In this document: piece by piece, positions 7,410 through 15,037 of the stretch
Layout: each line of letters begins with the position of its first letter
Position numbering within the stretch: position 1 is the stretch's first letter
Origin: Actinomadura bangladeshensis
Lineage (GTDB): Bacteria > Actinomycetota > Actinomycetes > Streptosporangiales > Streptosporangiaceae
Length of the DNA stretch: 33,049 bases
Direction: 5' to 3'
Assembly: GCF_004348335.1 (NCBI RefSeq)
Contig: NZ_SMJW01000074.1
Location: 1-33,049 of the forward strand
Made by a program: the position numbers and the translations under genes
The notes under the pieces: generated by a model
The model's database searches: none
What the model saw: only the letters and a program-made list of their open reading frames with translations
Told to the model about the DNA's origin: nothing

Positions 7410-8021
7410 GTGGACAATGCGAGTGGACAGGGCGTCCGGCCAACCAGTGCCGAGCAGGGCGCCGCGACCCGGACGGCGATCCTGGAGGCCACGGCCGCGC
7501 TGATCGCCGAGGTGGGCTGGGGACGGGTCACCATGCGCGGGATCGCCGCGCGGGCCGGGGTGCCGCACGGCGCGATCAGCTACCACTTCCAGGGCAAGGA
7601 CGACGTGCTGCGGCAGGCCGCCGTCGCCGGGACGCTGCGGGCGCTGGCGCAGCCGCTCGCCATGGCGCAGGCGGCCGAGAGCGTCCAGGAGATGTTCGAG
7701 GGCACCCTCGGCTGGTTCGCCGTCGGCGGCCTGCAGGACCCGTCGGCCGCCCTGCTGCTGGAGACCGCGCGCCAGGCCGCCCGGGATCCGGCGCTGCGCG
7801 AACCCCTGACCGCGGAGCTGCGCAAGTTCCGGGCGGCGCTCACCGAACTGGTCGAGCGGAACCAGCGGGAGGGCCGGGTCGCCCCCGGACTGCCCGCGTC
7901 CGGGACCGCGACGGTCGTCGCGGCGCTCCTGGACGGCCTGCTGCTGCACCTGATCCTCGATCCCGAGCTCGATCTGTCGGACGCGGCCGAGGCCGTGCGA
8001 ACCTTTCTGAGAGGCGGATGA
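7410..8021 (+). CDS. TetR-family regulator of the adjacent MMPL exporter
   Basis: A 203-residue TetR-family repressor. The DNA-binding domain is clear near the N-terminus: an ILEATAALIAEVGWGRVTM helix, then the helix-turn-helix IAARAGVPHGAISYHFQGKD. The remainder is the helical ligand-binding and dimerisation domain (LLLETARQAARD and following). I prefer the GTG at 7410, because it leaves a normal short tail before the helix-turn-helix and coincides with the predicted transcription start. An in-frame ATG at 7386 is the alternative, but it lies inside the putative operator/promoter. The stop overlaps the exporter start as ATGA, so the two are translationally coupled. It probably represses its own operon through the inverted repeat at 7374-7386. 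The ligand is unknown. Confidence 0.85.
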   Translation: MDNASGQGVRPTSAEQGAATRTAILEATAALIAEVGWGRVTMRGIAARAGVPHGAISYHFQGKDDVLRQAAVAGTLRALAQPLAMAQAAESVQEMFEGTLGWFAVGGLQDPSAALLLETARQAARDPALREPLTAELRKFRAALTELVERNQREGRVAPGLPASGTATVVAALLDGLLLHLILDPELDLSDAAEAVRTFLRGG

Positions 8022-10249
8022 TGGGACAACGTCGCTGGGGCACCCTGATGGCCGAGCACCGCCGGCTGGTGATCACCACCTGGATCGTGCTGCTCATCGC
8101 CTGCGGGGTGAGCTTCCCCTTCCTGTTCAAGCAGCTCAAGGCGCCCAACTACGGAGTGGAGGGCGCGCAGTCCACGCGGGCCTCGCAATTAGTCCAGCGG
8201 TACTTCGCCGGGCACGGTGACGAGCAGGACGTGATCGTCTTCGACAGCGCGCAGGGCCGGATCACCGACCCGGCGCGCAAGGCGGCCGTCCAGAAGGTGG
8301 TCGCGGCGGCCGCGCGGGAGAAGGGCGTGGTCACCGTGATCAGCCCGTTCGATCCGCGGGCGCAGGGGCAGGTGTCCGCCGACGGGCGCGCCGCCCTCGC
8401 CCTCGTCGCGCTCAAGGGCGACGCGCACCAGCTCCCACCCCGCGCGGCCGACCTGCAGGACGCGATCGACGGCGCCGCCGGCGCCGGCGTGGCGGCCTAC
8501 CTGACCGGCTACTCCCCCATCACCAACGACCAGACGGCCGTGGAGAGCGCGGACGCCGAACGGGCCGAGGCGGTCGGGATGCCGCTCGCGTTCGCGGTGA
8601 TGGTGCTGGCCTTCGGCGCGGTCACGGCGGCCCTGCTGCCGCTGGTGCTGGCGATGGCGGGGCTGGTCCTCACCTTCGGCGTCATCTACCTGCTCACGTT
8701 CGGGTTCACCTTCGACGCGTTCCTGCTGACGATCGTCACGATGATCGGGACGGGCATCGGCATCGACTACGCGATGTTCATCGTCAGCCGCTTCCGTGCG
8801 GAGCTGGCCCGGCGCGGGGTGACCCGGGACGGGCCGCGGCGGGAGGCCGACATCGCGGCGGCCGCCGGGGCCGCGGTCGCGACGTCCGGGCGGACCGTGC
8901 TGTTCTCCGGCGTCGTCGTCGCGATCTCGGTGTGCTCGCTCTACATGATGCGGGCCCCGGTCTTCCGGGAGATCTCCACCGGCGTGCTGATCTCGGTGGT
9001 CTGCACCCTCGCCGCCGCGCTGACCCTGCTGCCCGCCATCCTCGCGGCGCTCGGCCCCAAGGTCGACGCCGGATCGCTGCCCGAGCGCTGGCGCCCGGCG
9101 GACGTCCGCCCCGGTGTGGAGGTCGAGCACGGGACGTGGGCGCGCTGGGCGCACCTGGTGATGCGCCGCCCCGTCGTCTTCGGCCTGGTCGCCGCGGCGC
9201 TGCTGGTCGCCGCCGCGCTTCCCGTCACCGGCCTGAAGTACGGCATCGACCTCGGCACCGCGTCGCTGGACGGGCGCCCGACCGCCAAGGCGCAGGCCGT
9301 CCTCGAACGCTCCTTCAGCCCCGGCGCCGTGTCGCCGGTGCAGATCGTCGTCACCGGCGCGGACGGCGGCGCGCTGGACGCCGCCGGGCAGCGCGGCGCC
9401 GCGCGGCTCGCGTCGCTGCTCGCCGAGGACCACCGGGTCGCGGCCGTCGAGTCCACGCCCGGCTCCGGGCGGGTGCTGATCAACGCCGTCCCGTCGGTGC
9501 CCATCGACTCGTCGGAGGCCGAGGCACTCGTCAAGGACATCCGGAACGACGCCGCCCCCCGCGCCGCGACCGGCCAGGAGGTGTTCGTCGGCGGCGCCAC
9601 CGCCACGTTCGTCGACCTGGCGGAGGAGACGACGAGCAAGCTCCCCTGGGTGATGGCGCTGGTGCTCGGCCTGTCGCTGCTGTTCCTGCTCGTGGTGTTC
9701 CGCAGCATCGTGCTGCCGATCAAGGCGGTCGCGATGAACCTGCTCGTCACCGCCGCCGCGGTCGGCATCACCGTCGCGGTGTTCCAGTATGGGCACGGTG
9801 CGAGCCTGCTCGGCTTCGAGAGCACCGGGTTCCTCCAGGTGTACCTGCCCATCACGGTGTTCGTGCTGCTGTTCGGCCTCTCCATGGACTACGAGGTCTT
9901 CCTCATCCGCCGCATGAAGGAGGCGTGGGAGGACGGCCACGACAACGCCGCCGCCGTCGCCACCGGCATCGAGCACACGGCCCGGCCCATCGCCGCCGCC
10001 GCCGCGATCATGGTGGCGGTGTTCGGCGGGTTCCTGACCGCCGGGATCCTGGAGCTGAAGGAGTTCGGCCTGTCCCTCGCGGTCGCGATCGCGCTGGACG
10101 CCACGCTGGTGCGGCTGGTGCTCGTCCCGGCGCTGATGAAGCTGCTGGGCGACTGGAACTGGTGGCTGCCCGGCGGTCTCGGCCGGAGGCTGCCGAGACC
10201 GGACGAGGACGGTGTCAGTCCGGCGGCCGGGCAGCGTCTGGCCGGCTGA
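8018..10249 (+). CDS. MMPL/RND-family membrane exporter
   Basis: A 743-residue RND transporter of the actinobacterial MMPL family, with two repeats of one transmembrane helix, a large extracytoplasmic loop and five further helices. The first helix is around residues 18-40. The proton-relay Asp-Tyr pairs of MmpL proteins are present in both halves: GIGIDYAMF (D250-Y251) and LSMDYEVF (D624-Y625). It is shorter than mycobacterial MmpL lipid transporters and lacks their long C-terminal tail. The start ATG at 8018 overlaps the tetR stop by four bases. Codon 58 is TTA (8189-8191), rare in such GC-rich genes and often linked to bldA-dependent expression. The substrate is unknown; its place beside a prodiginine cluster makes pigment export possible but unproven. 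Confidence 0.9.
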   Translation: MMGQRRWGTLMAEHRRLVITTWIVLLIACGVSFPFLFKQLKAPNYGVEGAQSTRASQLVQRYFAGHGDEQDVIVFDSAQGRITDPARKAAVQKVVAAAAREKGVVTVISPFDPRAQGQVSADGRAALALVALKGDAHQLPPRAADLQDAIDGAAGAGVAAYLTGYSPITNDQTAVESADAERAEAVGMPLAFAVMVLAFGAVTAALLPLVLAMAGLVLTFGVIYLLTFGFTFDAFLLTIVTMIGTGIGIDYAMFIVSRFRAELARRGVTRDGPRREADIAAAAGAAVATSGRTVLFSGVVVAISVCSLYMMRAPVFREISTGVLISVVCTLAAALTLLPAILAALGPKVDAGSLPERWRPADVRPGVEVEHGTWARWAHLVMRRPVVFGLVAAALLVAAALPVTGLKYGIDLGTASLDGRPTAKAQAVLERSFSPGAVSPVQIVVTGADGGALDAAGQRGAARLASLLAEDHRVAAVESTPGSGRVLINAVPSVPIDSSEAEALVKDIRNDAAPRAATGQEVFVGGATATFVDLAEETTSKLPWVMALVLGLSLLFLLVVFRSIVLPIKAVAMNLLVTAAAVGITVAVFQYGHGASLLGFESTGFLQVYLPITVFVLLFGLSMDYEVFLIRRMKEAWEDGHDNAAAVATGIEHTARPIAAAAAIMVAVFGGFLTAGILELKEFGLSLAVAIALDATLVRLVLVPALMKLLGDWNWWLPGGLGRRLPRPDEDGVSPAAGQRLAG

Positions 10250-10257
10250 GGCACCCG

Positions 10258-10851
10258 ATGCACCCCGCGGAGAAGACGGCGCGCACCGAGATCTGCGACC
10301 AGGCGCTGCGGCTGTTCGCCGCCGCCGGCGCCGACAACGTCAGCCTGCGGCAGGTCGCGGCGGCGGCGGAGGTGTCACCGAGCCTGGTCGTCCACCACTT
10401 CGGCGGGAAGGCGGGCCTGCACGAGGCCGTCAACGAGCGCAGCCTGGCCGTCTTCCGGCGGTTCGCCGAGCACGTCGCCGGGGCCGGGCGGGACGGCGGG
10501 CCCGGCGAGGACTTCCTGCCCGCCCGGCTCGTCTCCTTCCTCGGCGGCGACTCGCCGGTGGCGGCCCACCTGTGCCGGCTGCTGCTGGGCGACGAGCCGG
10601 CCGGGGAGCAGATCTTCCGGCGGTGGCACGCGCTGAAGCTCGCCTGGCTCGACTCCCTCCCCGGCGCGGCCCGCGCCGGGGAGGACCGGTCGCTGCGCGC
10701 CGCCTGGCTCACGGTGAACGAGCTGGGCGTCCTGCTGCAGCGGCACCGGCTCCGCGAGCTCCTCGGCCGGGACCCGCTCGCCCCCGGGGAGGCGGCGCGC
10801 TGGGCCGAGGTCGGCGGCGGCGTCCACCGCGGCGGCCCGGGCCGGGGCTGA
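10258..10851 (+). CDS. Second TetR-family regulator
   Basis: A 197-residue TetR-family protein. The N-terminal domain shows ICDQALRLFAAAGADNVSL followed by the helix-turn-helix VAAAAEVSPSLVVHHFGGKAG; the C-terminal ligand domain is short and ends in a flexible Gly-rich tail. The ATG at 10258 is preceded by GAGG about seven bases upstream and lies eight bases after the exporter stop, so it is the third gene of the tetR-mmpL-tetR operon. It converges on the RedV-like gene with only nine bases between the stops. It may regulate the operon with the first TetR or act on the prodiginine genes; nothing in the sequence decides between these. Confidence 0.85.
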   Translation: MHPAEKTARTEICDQALRLFAAAGADNVSLRQVAAAAEVSPSLVVHHFGGKAGLHEAVNERSLAVFRRFAEHVAGAGRDGGPGEDFLPARLVSFLGGDSPVAAHLCRLLLGDEPAGEQIFRRWHALKLAWLDSLPGAARAGEDRSLRAAWLTVNELGVLLQRHRLRELLGRDPLAPGEAARWAEVGGGVHRGGPGRG

Positions 10852-10860
10852 GCGGGGCGG

Positions 10861-11991
10861 CTACAGCGCGCGGAACGCGGCGGCCGGCGCGCGGCGCGGG
10901 GACGCCGGGAACGCGGCGGCGGGCCGGCCGAGCCGCGCGGCGAAGAACACCCGGCCGGGCATGCCGAACCGGCGCTGGAGGGCCGGCCGGAGATCGGTGT
11001 GCTGGATGACGATGCTGACCGGGTGCAGGACGAGGCCGGCGGCGGTGGCGTCCAGCCAGTAGTCCGCGAGCGCCGACGCCGCGGCGAGCGTGTCGGGCAG
11101 GCCCGGCTCGGCGACCGGCAGGCCCATCAGCACGATGACCGGTGAGCGGCGCACCACGGCGGCGAGCCGCCCGGCGAGCAGGCGGGGGTAGCCGACCCGG
11201 CTCAGCGCGGCCATCGCGGGCGGCGCGAGCGCGAGCCGCCGGGCCCACCGGCCGTAGGCGGGCAGCGGCCCGAACAGGTGCTCCAGCGTGAACCCGTCGG
11301 CCGCGCCGGCACTCCACCGCAGGAACGAGTGCGTCTCCCGCCAGGCGCCGCCGTGCGCGAAGTCGCGCCCGCCGTGCTCGGCGACGAAACGGGCGAACCG
11401 CGCCCGCTCGGGCCAGGACCGCAGGTGCCGGACGAGGACCGGCAGCCCGTCGCCCCGGTGCCGGGCGAGCGCCGCGAGCAGCGCCGGGTCGACCGGGTCG
11501 GGACGGAACGGCGCCCGGTTGGTGCGGCGGCGGCGGGCGAGGGCGCGGAGATCGTCCAGGGTGCCGTCCGGGTCCCCGCCACGGCGGAACTCGGCCACCC
11601 GCAGCGGCTCCCAGCTGCCGGGAAGACCCAGGCCGGACGGGGACGCCCCGCGCGCGAGCGTCCGGGCCCGTGCGACCGTCCAGCCCTGCGCCGCCAGGGC
11701 CCGCTGGAGCAGGCGCCAGTACAGGCCGCAGCTCAGCTCCATCTCCAGCGCATGCGCGGGCAGCGCGCCGAGGCTGCGCTCACGGTCGATGGCCAGGACG
11801 AGGACGTGCCCGTCACCGGTGGAGCCGAGCAGCCCCGCCGCCGCGCCCCGCGCCGGAGCGCTCACCATCCGGGCGAGGCACCAGGGCTGGCAGTTGTGCG
11901 ACGACGGGCTGAGCACGGCGACGTCCAGCGCCGCGGACAGGGCGTCCGCGAACGCGGGGGCGGCGATGCGTGGGGGCGTCTGCGCGGTCAT
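10861..11991 (-). CDS. redV: Acg-family nitroreductase-like oxidoreductase, probable RedV/PigM
   Basis: A 376-residue flavin-dependent oxidoreductase-like protein of the Acg branch of the nitroreductase superfamily. The FMN-binding signature near the N-terminus is SPSSHNCQPW (residues 28-37), and a later region (VGYPRLLAGRLAAVVRRSP) also fits the family. The gene follows the phosphopantetheinyl transferase gene with a 26-bp gap and a good GGAGGAA site before the ATG at 11991. In Streptomyces coelicolor redV sits next to redU, and RedV/PigM is assigned to oxidation of the bipyrrole alcohol (HBM) to the aldehyde (HBC). I assign that role by position and fold. A general stress nitroreductase is the alternative. 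Confidence 0.65.
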   Translation of the reverse strand: MTAQTPPRIAAPAFADALSAALDVAVLSPSSHNCQPWCLARMVSAPARGAAAGLLGSTGDGHVLVLAIDRERSLGALPAHALEMELSCGLYWRLLQRALAAQGWTVARARTLARGASPSGLGLPGSWEPLRVAEFRRGGDPDGTLDDLRALARRRRTNRAPFRPDPVDPALLAALARHRGDGLPVLVRHLRSWPERARFARFVAEHGGRDFAHGGAWRETHSFLRWSAGAADGFTLEHLFGPLPAYGRWARRLALAPPAMAALSRVGYPRLLAGRLAAVVRRSPVIVLMGLPVAEPGLPDTLAAASALADYWLDATAAGLVLHPVSIVIQHTDLRPALQRRFGMPGRVFFAARLGRPAAAFPASPRRAPAAAFRAL

Positions 11992-12017
11992 CGGTTCCTC
12001 CGTCTACGGTGCGGGGT

Positions 12018-12764
12018 TCACCACACGAGGGCGAAGGCGTACCCGCGGATCTCGGCGGCCCAGCCGTGCCGGGGCCATGGCAGTGCGGCGGCCTCGCGCC
12101 GCAGGCGCGGTCCGGCCGTCCAGGTGAACGCGCCGTCCGGCCGCCATCCGGTCAGCGCGACCTCGCGGGTGTCGAGCCGCAGGCCGAACCCGAAGCATTT
12201 GAGGACCGCCTCCTTGCAGGCCCAGCGCAGGGTCGGCGGCATCCCGGCGAGCCCCGCGCCCTCGGACCGCAGCAGGCGGACGAGGGCGGGGGCGAGCACG
12301 CGGTCCAGTTCGAGGTCGATCCCGACCGGCCGGGGGCCGCAGGCCGCGACGGCGAGCCCGCCCGAATGGGAGATGCCGATGCGGACGGGCGCGTCCGTGA
12401 CCGGCATCCCGGCGCGCGGCCCGCCCTCTACGGCGGCGATCCGGATCGCGCGGGTCGCCCGGCGCACGCCGGCGTGCGCGACGCCGTGCGCGCGGACCGC
12501 GTGCTTGGCGGCGAGCCGTCCCGCCAGCCATTCCGTCCGGCGCTTCGCCGACCGGAAGGCCGCGGCGCGGTCGCCCTCCCCGGCGGCCAGGTGCCGCGCC
12601 ATCAGCGCGGTCACCCGCCCGGCGGGCTGCCGGCCCAGCCAGTCGGCCGACACCGCCGCGAGCGTCAGGCCGCCGGGCAGGTGGGCGACGCCCAGCGGGC
12701 GCGCCGGGTCCAGCGGAAGCAGGTCCGCCGAGATCCCGGCGCGTCCGGCGGGCGGCCCGGTCAA
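12018..12764 (-). CDS. redU: 4'-phosphopantetheinyl transferase, RedU/PigL-like
   Basis: A Sfp-type phosphopantetheinyl transferase of 248 residues that would move phosphopantetheine from CoA onto the carrier domains of the cluster (RedL ACPs and the prolyl and malonyl carriers expected outside the window). The magnesium/CoA motif VGIDLE (D150, E152) and the W-x-x-KEA-x-x-K motif (WACKEAVLK, residues 181-189) are both intact. The start is uncertain: the TTG at 12764 overlaps the upstream stop as TTGA, typical of coupling here, and no ATG or GTG lies near the expected start. It lies between the kinase-like gene and the RedV-like gene, the same place redU has in S. coelicolor. Confidence 0.87.
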   Translation of the reverse strand: MTGPPAGRAGISADLLPLDPARPLGVAHLPGGLTLAAVSADWLGRQPAGRVTALMARHLAAGEGDRAAAFRSAKRRTEWLAGRLAAKHAVRAHGVAHAGVRRATRAIRIAAVEGGPRAGMPVTDAPVRIGISHSGGLAVAACGPRPVGIDLELDRVLAPALVRLLRSEGAGLAGMPPTLRWACKEAVLKCFGFGLRLDTREVALTGWRPDGAFTWTAGPRLRREAAALPWPRHGWAAEIRGYAFALVW

Positions 12765-13651
12765 CGGTCGACGTCGGGCGGCAGCAGGAACGGGTAGGTC
12801 CGCCGCCGGATCCGGTTGTGCCAGAACCGGTCGGCCTTGCGCAAGCGCTGGATCAGCTCCCACATCCGCGCGTCCTCCCGGTAGTAGGCGTCGACCTCCT
12901 CGGCGGTGATCGGCTGCTCCAGGTGCTCGGCCGCCTGCTCCAGGAAGACGGGGACGAGGTCGCCGAGCCGCTCCTTGTGCAGGTTGCCGAGGAAGTCCAG
13001 CACCACCCCCCGCGTCGAGTAGAACTTGTCGAAGATCGACCTGGTCATCGAGAGCCGGACGGCGTCGCGCAGCGCCCACGGCAGCGAGGTGAAGAACAGC
13101 CGCACGTCCAGCTGCTCCCGGCCGCGGCCGTCCCGCATCAGCGGGGTGGTGATGTCGAGGTACACGAGCTCGCCGCCGATGTCGGTCCAGTTGGACGCCT
13201 GCGCGTCGAGCCCGAGGTCGGGCAGGACGGCGCGGTCGACGGTGTCGAGGAACCGCTTGAAGAAGCCGCGGGCCCACTCCTCGCTCTCGGCGTGCAGCAG
13301 CCTCGAGCACAGCCGGTCGCCCGGCAGCTCCTCCTGCACGCAGTACGCCACGATCTGCCCGGACGGCCGGACCCGGTGCCACAGCTTCGTCTCGGCCACC
13401 TTCAGCCCCCGCTCGCCGAGCCGGGCGAGGTAGGTGTCCAGCGACCTGCGGTACCGGTCGAACCGCTGCCGGGACGGGAACACGGGCAGCCGCTTGCAGG
13501 CGAACGAGCCCGCGCCGGTGTCGAGCCTGAGGACGAGGGTGACCTCCCCGTAGCCGAGGACGTCGAGGGCGGTGTCGTCGGTGGTGATGAGCGCCCGCTG
13601 GACGCCGCGCTCCAGCCGGGACAGCTCCTCGTCCGGGACGGTGAACGCCAT
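12761..13651 (-). CDS. Uncharacterised kinase-fold-like protein at the redT position
   Basis: A 296-residue soluble protein with no assigned function. Several features resemble aminoglycoside phosphotransferase/protein-kinase folds: a VLGYGEVTLVLRL strand pair, then FACKRLP with a candidate ATP-binding lysine (K53), a hinge-like VQEELPGDRL (105-114), a catalytic-loop-like D149-AQAS-N154 with the usual five-residue D to N spacing, and YLDITTP with a DFG-like D166. The usual His before the catalytic Asp is missing. The ATG at 13651 lies seven bases after the small upstream gene. The gene lies between redU and redR homologues, where S. coelicolor has redT/redS of unknown function. I infer a phosphotransferase or a pseudokinase; the substrate is unknown. 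Confidence 0.75.
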   Translation of the reverse strand: MAFTVPDEELSRLERGVQRALITTDDTALDVLGYGEVTLVLRLDTGAGSFACKRLPVFPSRQRFDRYRRSLDTYLARLGERGLKVAETKLWHRVRPSGQIVAYCVQEELPGDRLCSRLLHAESEEWARGFFKRFLDTVDRAVLPDLGLDAQASNWTDIGGELVYLDITTPLMRDGRGREQLDVRLFFTSLPWALRDAVRLSMTRSIFDKFYSTRGVVLDFLGNLHKERLGDLVPVFLEQAAEHLEQPITAEEVDAYYREDARMWELIQRLRKADRFWHNRIRRRTYPFLLPPDVDR

Positions 13652-13658
13652 GCGGGCC

Positions 13659-13769
13659 TCAGAGTTCCCCGTCGAGGGCGTCGTCGAGGCCGCGCGCCGA
13701 CCGGACCCGGACGACGAGCGCGAGGACGGCGAGGACGGCGGCGATGCCGAGGACGCGGCGCAGGTTCAT
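13659..13769 (-). CDS. Small single-helix membrane peptide (36 residues)
   Basis: A 36-residue peptide beginning MNLRRVLGIAAVLAVLALVV and ending in a charged tail (VRSARGLDDALDGEL). It has one hydrophobic segment (about residues 6-20) flanked by arginines, so it should insert with the short N-terminus inside or behave as a membrane anchor. Support for translation is strong: an AAGGAGAG ribosome binding site lies five bases before the ATG, and the gene fits neatly between the RedR and kinase-like genes, with a seven-base gap to the latter. I know no homologue. It may recruit biosynthetic enzymes to the membrane or protect against the hydrophobic pigment; both are guesses. Confidence 0.7.
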   Translation of the reverse strand: MNLRRVLGIAAVLAVLALVVRVRSARGLDDALDGEL

Positions 13770-13774
13770 CTGTT

Positions 13775-13782
13775 CTCTCCTT
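13775..13782 (-). promoter_or_regulatory. Strong ribosome binding site of the 36-residue peptide
   Basis: On the minus strand this reads AAGGAGAG, five bases before the ATG at 13769. It is one of the best Shine-Dalgarno matches in the window, and the main reason to accept such a short gene. Confidence 0.75.
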
Positions 13783-13807
13783 CGGTGGGGGTTGCACCGG
13801 TGCCCGG

Positions 13808-15037
13808 TCAGGCGCCGGCGAAGACGAGGACGGCGTTCTGGCCGCCGAAGCCGAACGAGTGGCTGACCGCCACCTCGATGTCGCGCTTGCGCGGCTCGCC
13901 CGCCACGACGTCGATGTCGATCTCCGGGTCGGGGGTGTCGTGGTTGGCGGTCGGCGGGACGGTGGCGTGCTCGATCGCGAGGACGGTGAGGGCCGCCTCG
14001 ATCGCGCCGGCCGCGCCGAGCGTGTGCCCGACGGCGCCCTTCGCCGAGGTGACGGCGGGCGCGCCGCCGAACAGCCGGGTGACGATGTGCCCCTCCACCG
14101 CGTCGTTGAGCGGGGTCGAGGTGCCGTGCGCGTTGACGTGGCCGACGTCCTCGGGCGCCGCGCCGGCCTCGGCGAGGGCCTCCCGCACCGCGCGCACGAC
14201 CTGCGTGCCCTCGGGATCGGGCGCGGTCATGTGGTGGGCGTCGGCGGAGGCGGCATAGCCGGCCAGCCGCGCCCGGACGCGCGCTCCCCGGGCGCGGGCG
14301 TCGGCGGCGCGCTCCAGCACGAGGACGCCGCTGCCCTCGCCGATGACGAAGCCGTCGCGTCCGGCGTCGAAGGGCCGGGACGCCGCGGCGGGGTCGGCGG
14401 TCCGCCGCGACAGCGCGCCCATCTGCGCGAACCCGGCGACCAGCAGCGGCGTCACGGGCGCCTCGGTGCCGCCGGTCAGCACGACGTCGCAGTCGCCGCG
14501 CTGCAGCAGCCGCATCGCGGTGCCGATCGCGGTGGCGCCGGACGCGCACGCGGTCGCGGTCACCAGGTTCGGGCCGGTGGCGCCGAACTCCATGGCGAGG
14601 TGCCCGGCCACCATGTTGGGCACGATCAGCGGGATCACCAGCGCCGACACCGCGCGCGGGCCGCGCGCCAGCAGCCGCTCGTGCTGCGCGGACGCCGAGG
14701 TGTGGCCGCCGGACCCGTTGCCGATGACGACCCCGACCCGCGCGCCGTCCCAGGTGGCCGGGTCCAGGCCGGCGTCCGCGACGGCCTCGCGGGCGGCGGG
14801 GACGGCGAGCTGGACGTGCCGGTCGTGCATGAGCGCGCTGCGGCGGCCGACGTGCTCGGCGGCCGAGAAGCCGGGGACGGCGCAGGCGATGTCGACGGGC
14901 AGGCCCGCGAGGCGGGGGTCGGTGGCGGCCGCGGACCGTCCCGCGCACACCCCGTCCCAGGTCGCGGACGTGCCGATGCCGGCGGGGGTGACGAGGCCGA
15001 TTCCGGTGACGGCGATCTCGGGGCCGGCGTCACTCAT
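13808..15037 (-). CDS. redR: Beta-ketoacyl-ACP synthase II, RedR-like
   Basis: A 409-residue KAS II (FabF-type) condensing enzyme that would elongate the fatty acyl chain feeding the alkylpyrrole branch. The catalytic triad is intact: C164 in TATACASGA, H304 in NAHGTSTPLND and H338 in KGAVGHTLGAAG (with K333). The C-terminal FGFGGQNA loop is also typical. The ATG at 15037 overlaps the RedP-like gene by eight bases, so the two are co-translated. In S. coelicolor RedR works with RedP and the acyl carrier protein RedQ; no carrier gene lies between or beside them here. A KS-alpha of an aromatic PKS is unlikely because no chain-length factor partner is present. Confidence 0.88.
   Translation of the reverse strand: MSDAGPEIAVTGIGLVTPAGIGTSATWDGVCAGRSAAATDPRLAGLPVDIACAVPGFSAAEHVGRRSALMHDRHVQLAVPAAREAVADAGLDPATWDGARVGVVIGNGSGGHTSASAQHERLLARGPRAVSALVIPLIVPNMVAGHLAMEFGATGPNLVTATACASGATAIGTAMRLLQRGDCDVVLTGGTEAPVTPLLVAGFAQMGALSRRTADPAAASRPFDAGRDGFVIGEGSGVLVLERAADARARGARVRARLAGYAASADAHHMTAPDPEGTQVVRAVREALAEAGAAPEDVGHVNAHGTSTPLNDAVEGHIVTRLFGGAPAVTSAKGAVGHTLGAAGAIEAALTVLAIEHATVPPTANHDTPDPEIDIDVVAGEPRKRDIEVAVSHSFGFGGQNAVLVFAGA

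Noticed and set aside
10861-11991. Acg homologue as a sign of a DosR-type hypoxia regulon linked with the Rv0081-like locus
   Set aside because: The gene lies in the redP-redU run in the redV position and on the far side of the exporter operon. No DosR-like box was seen, so pathway membership explains it better.
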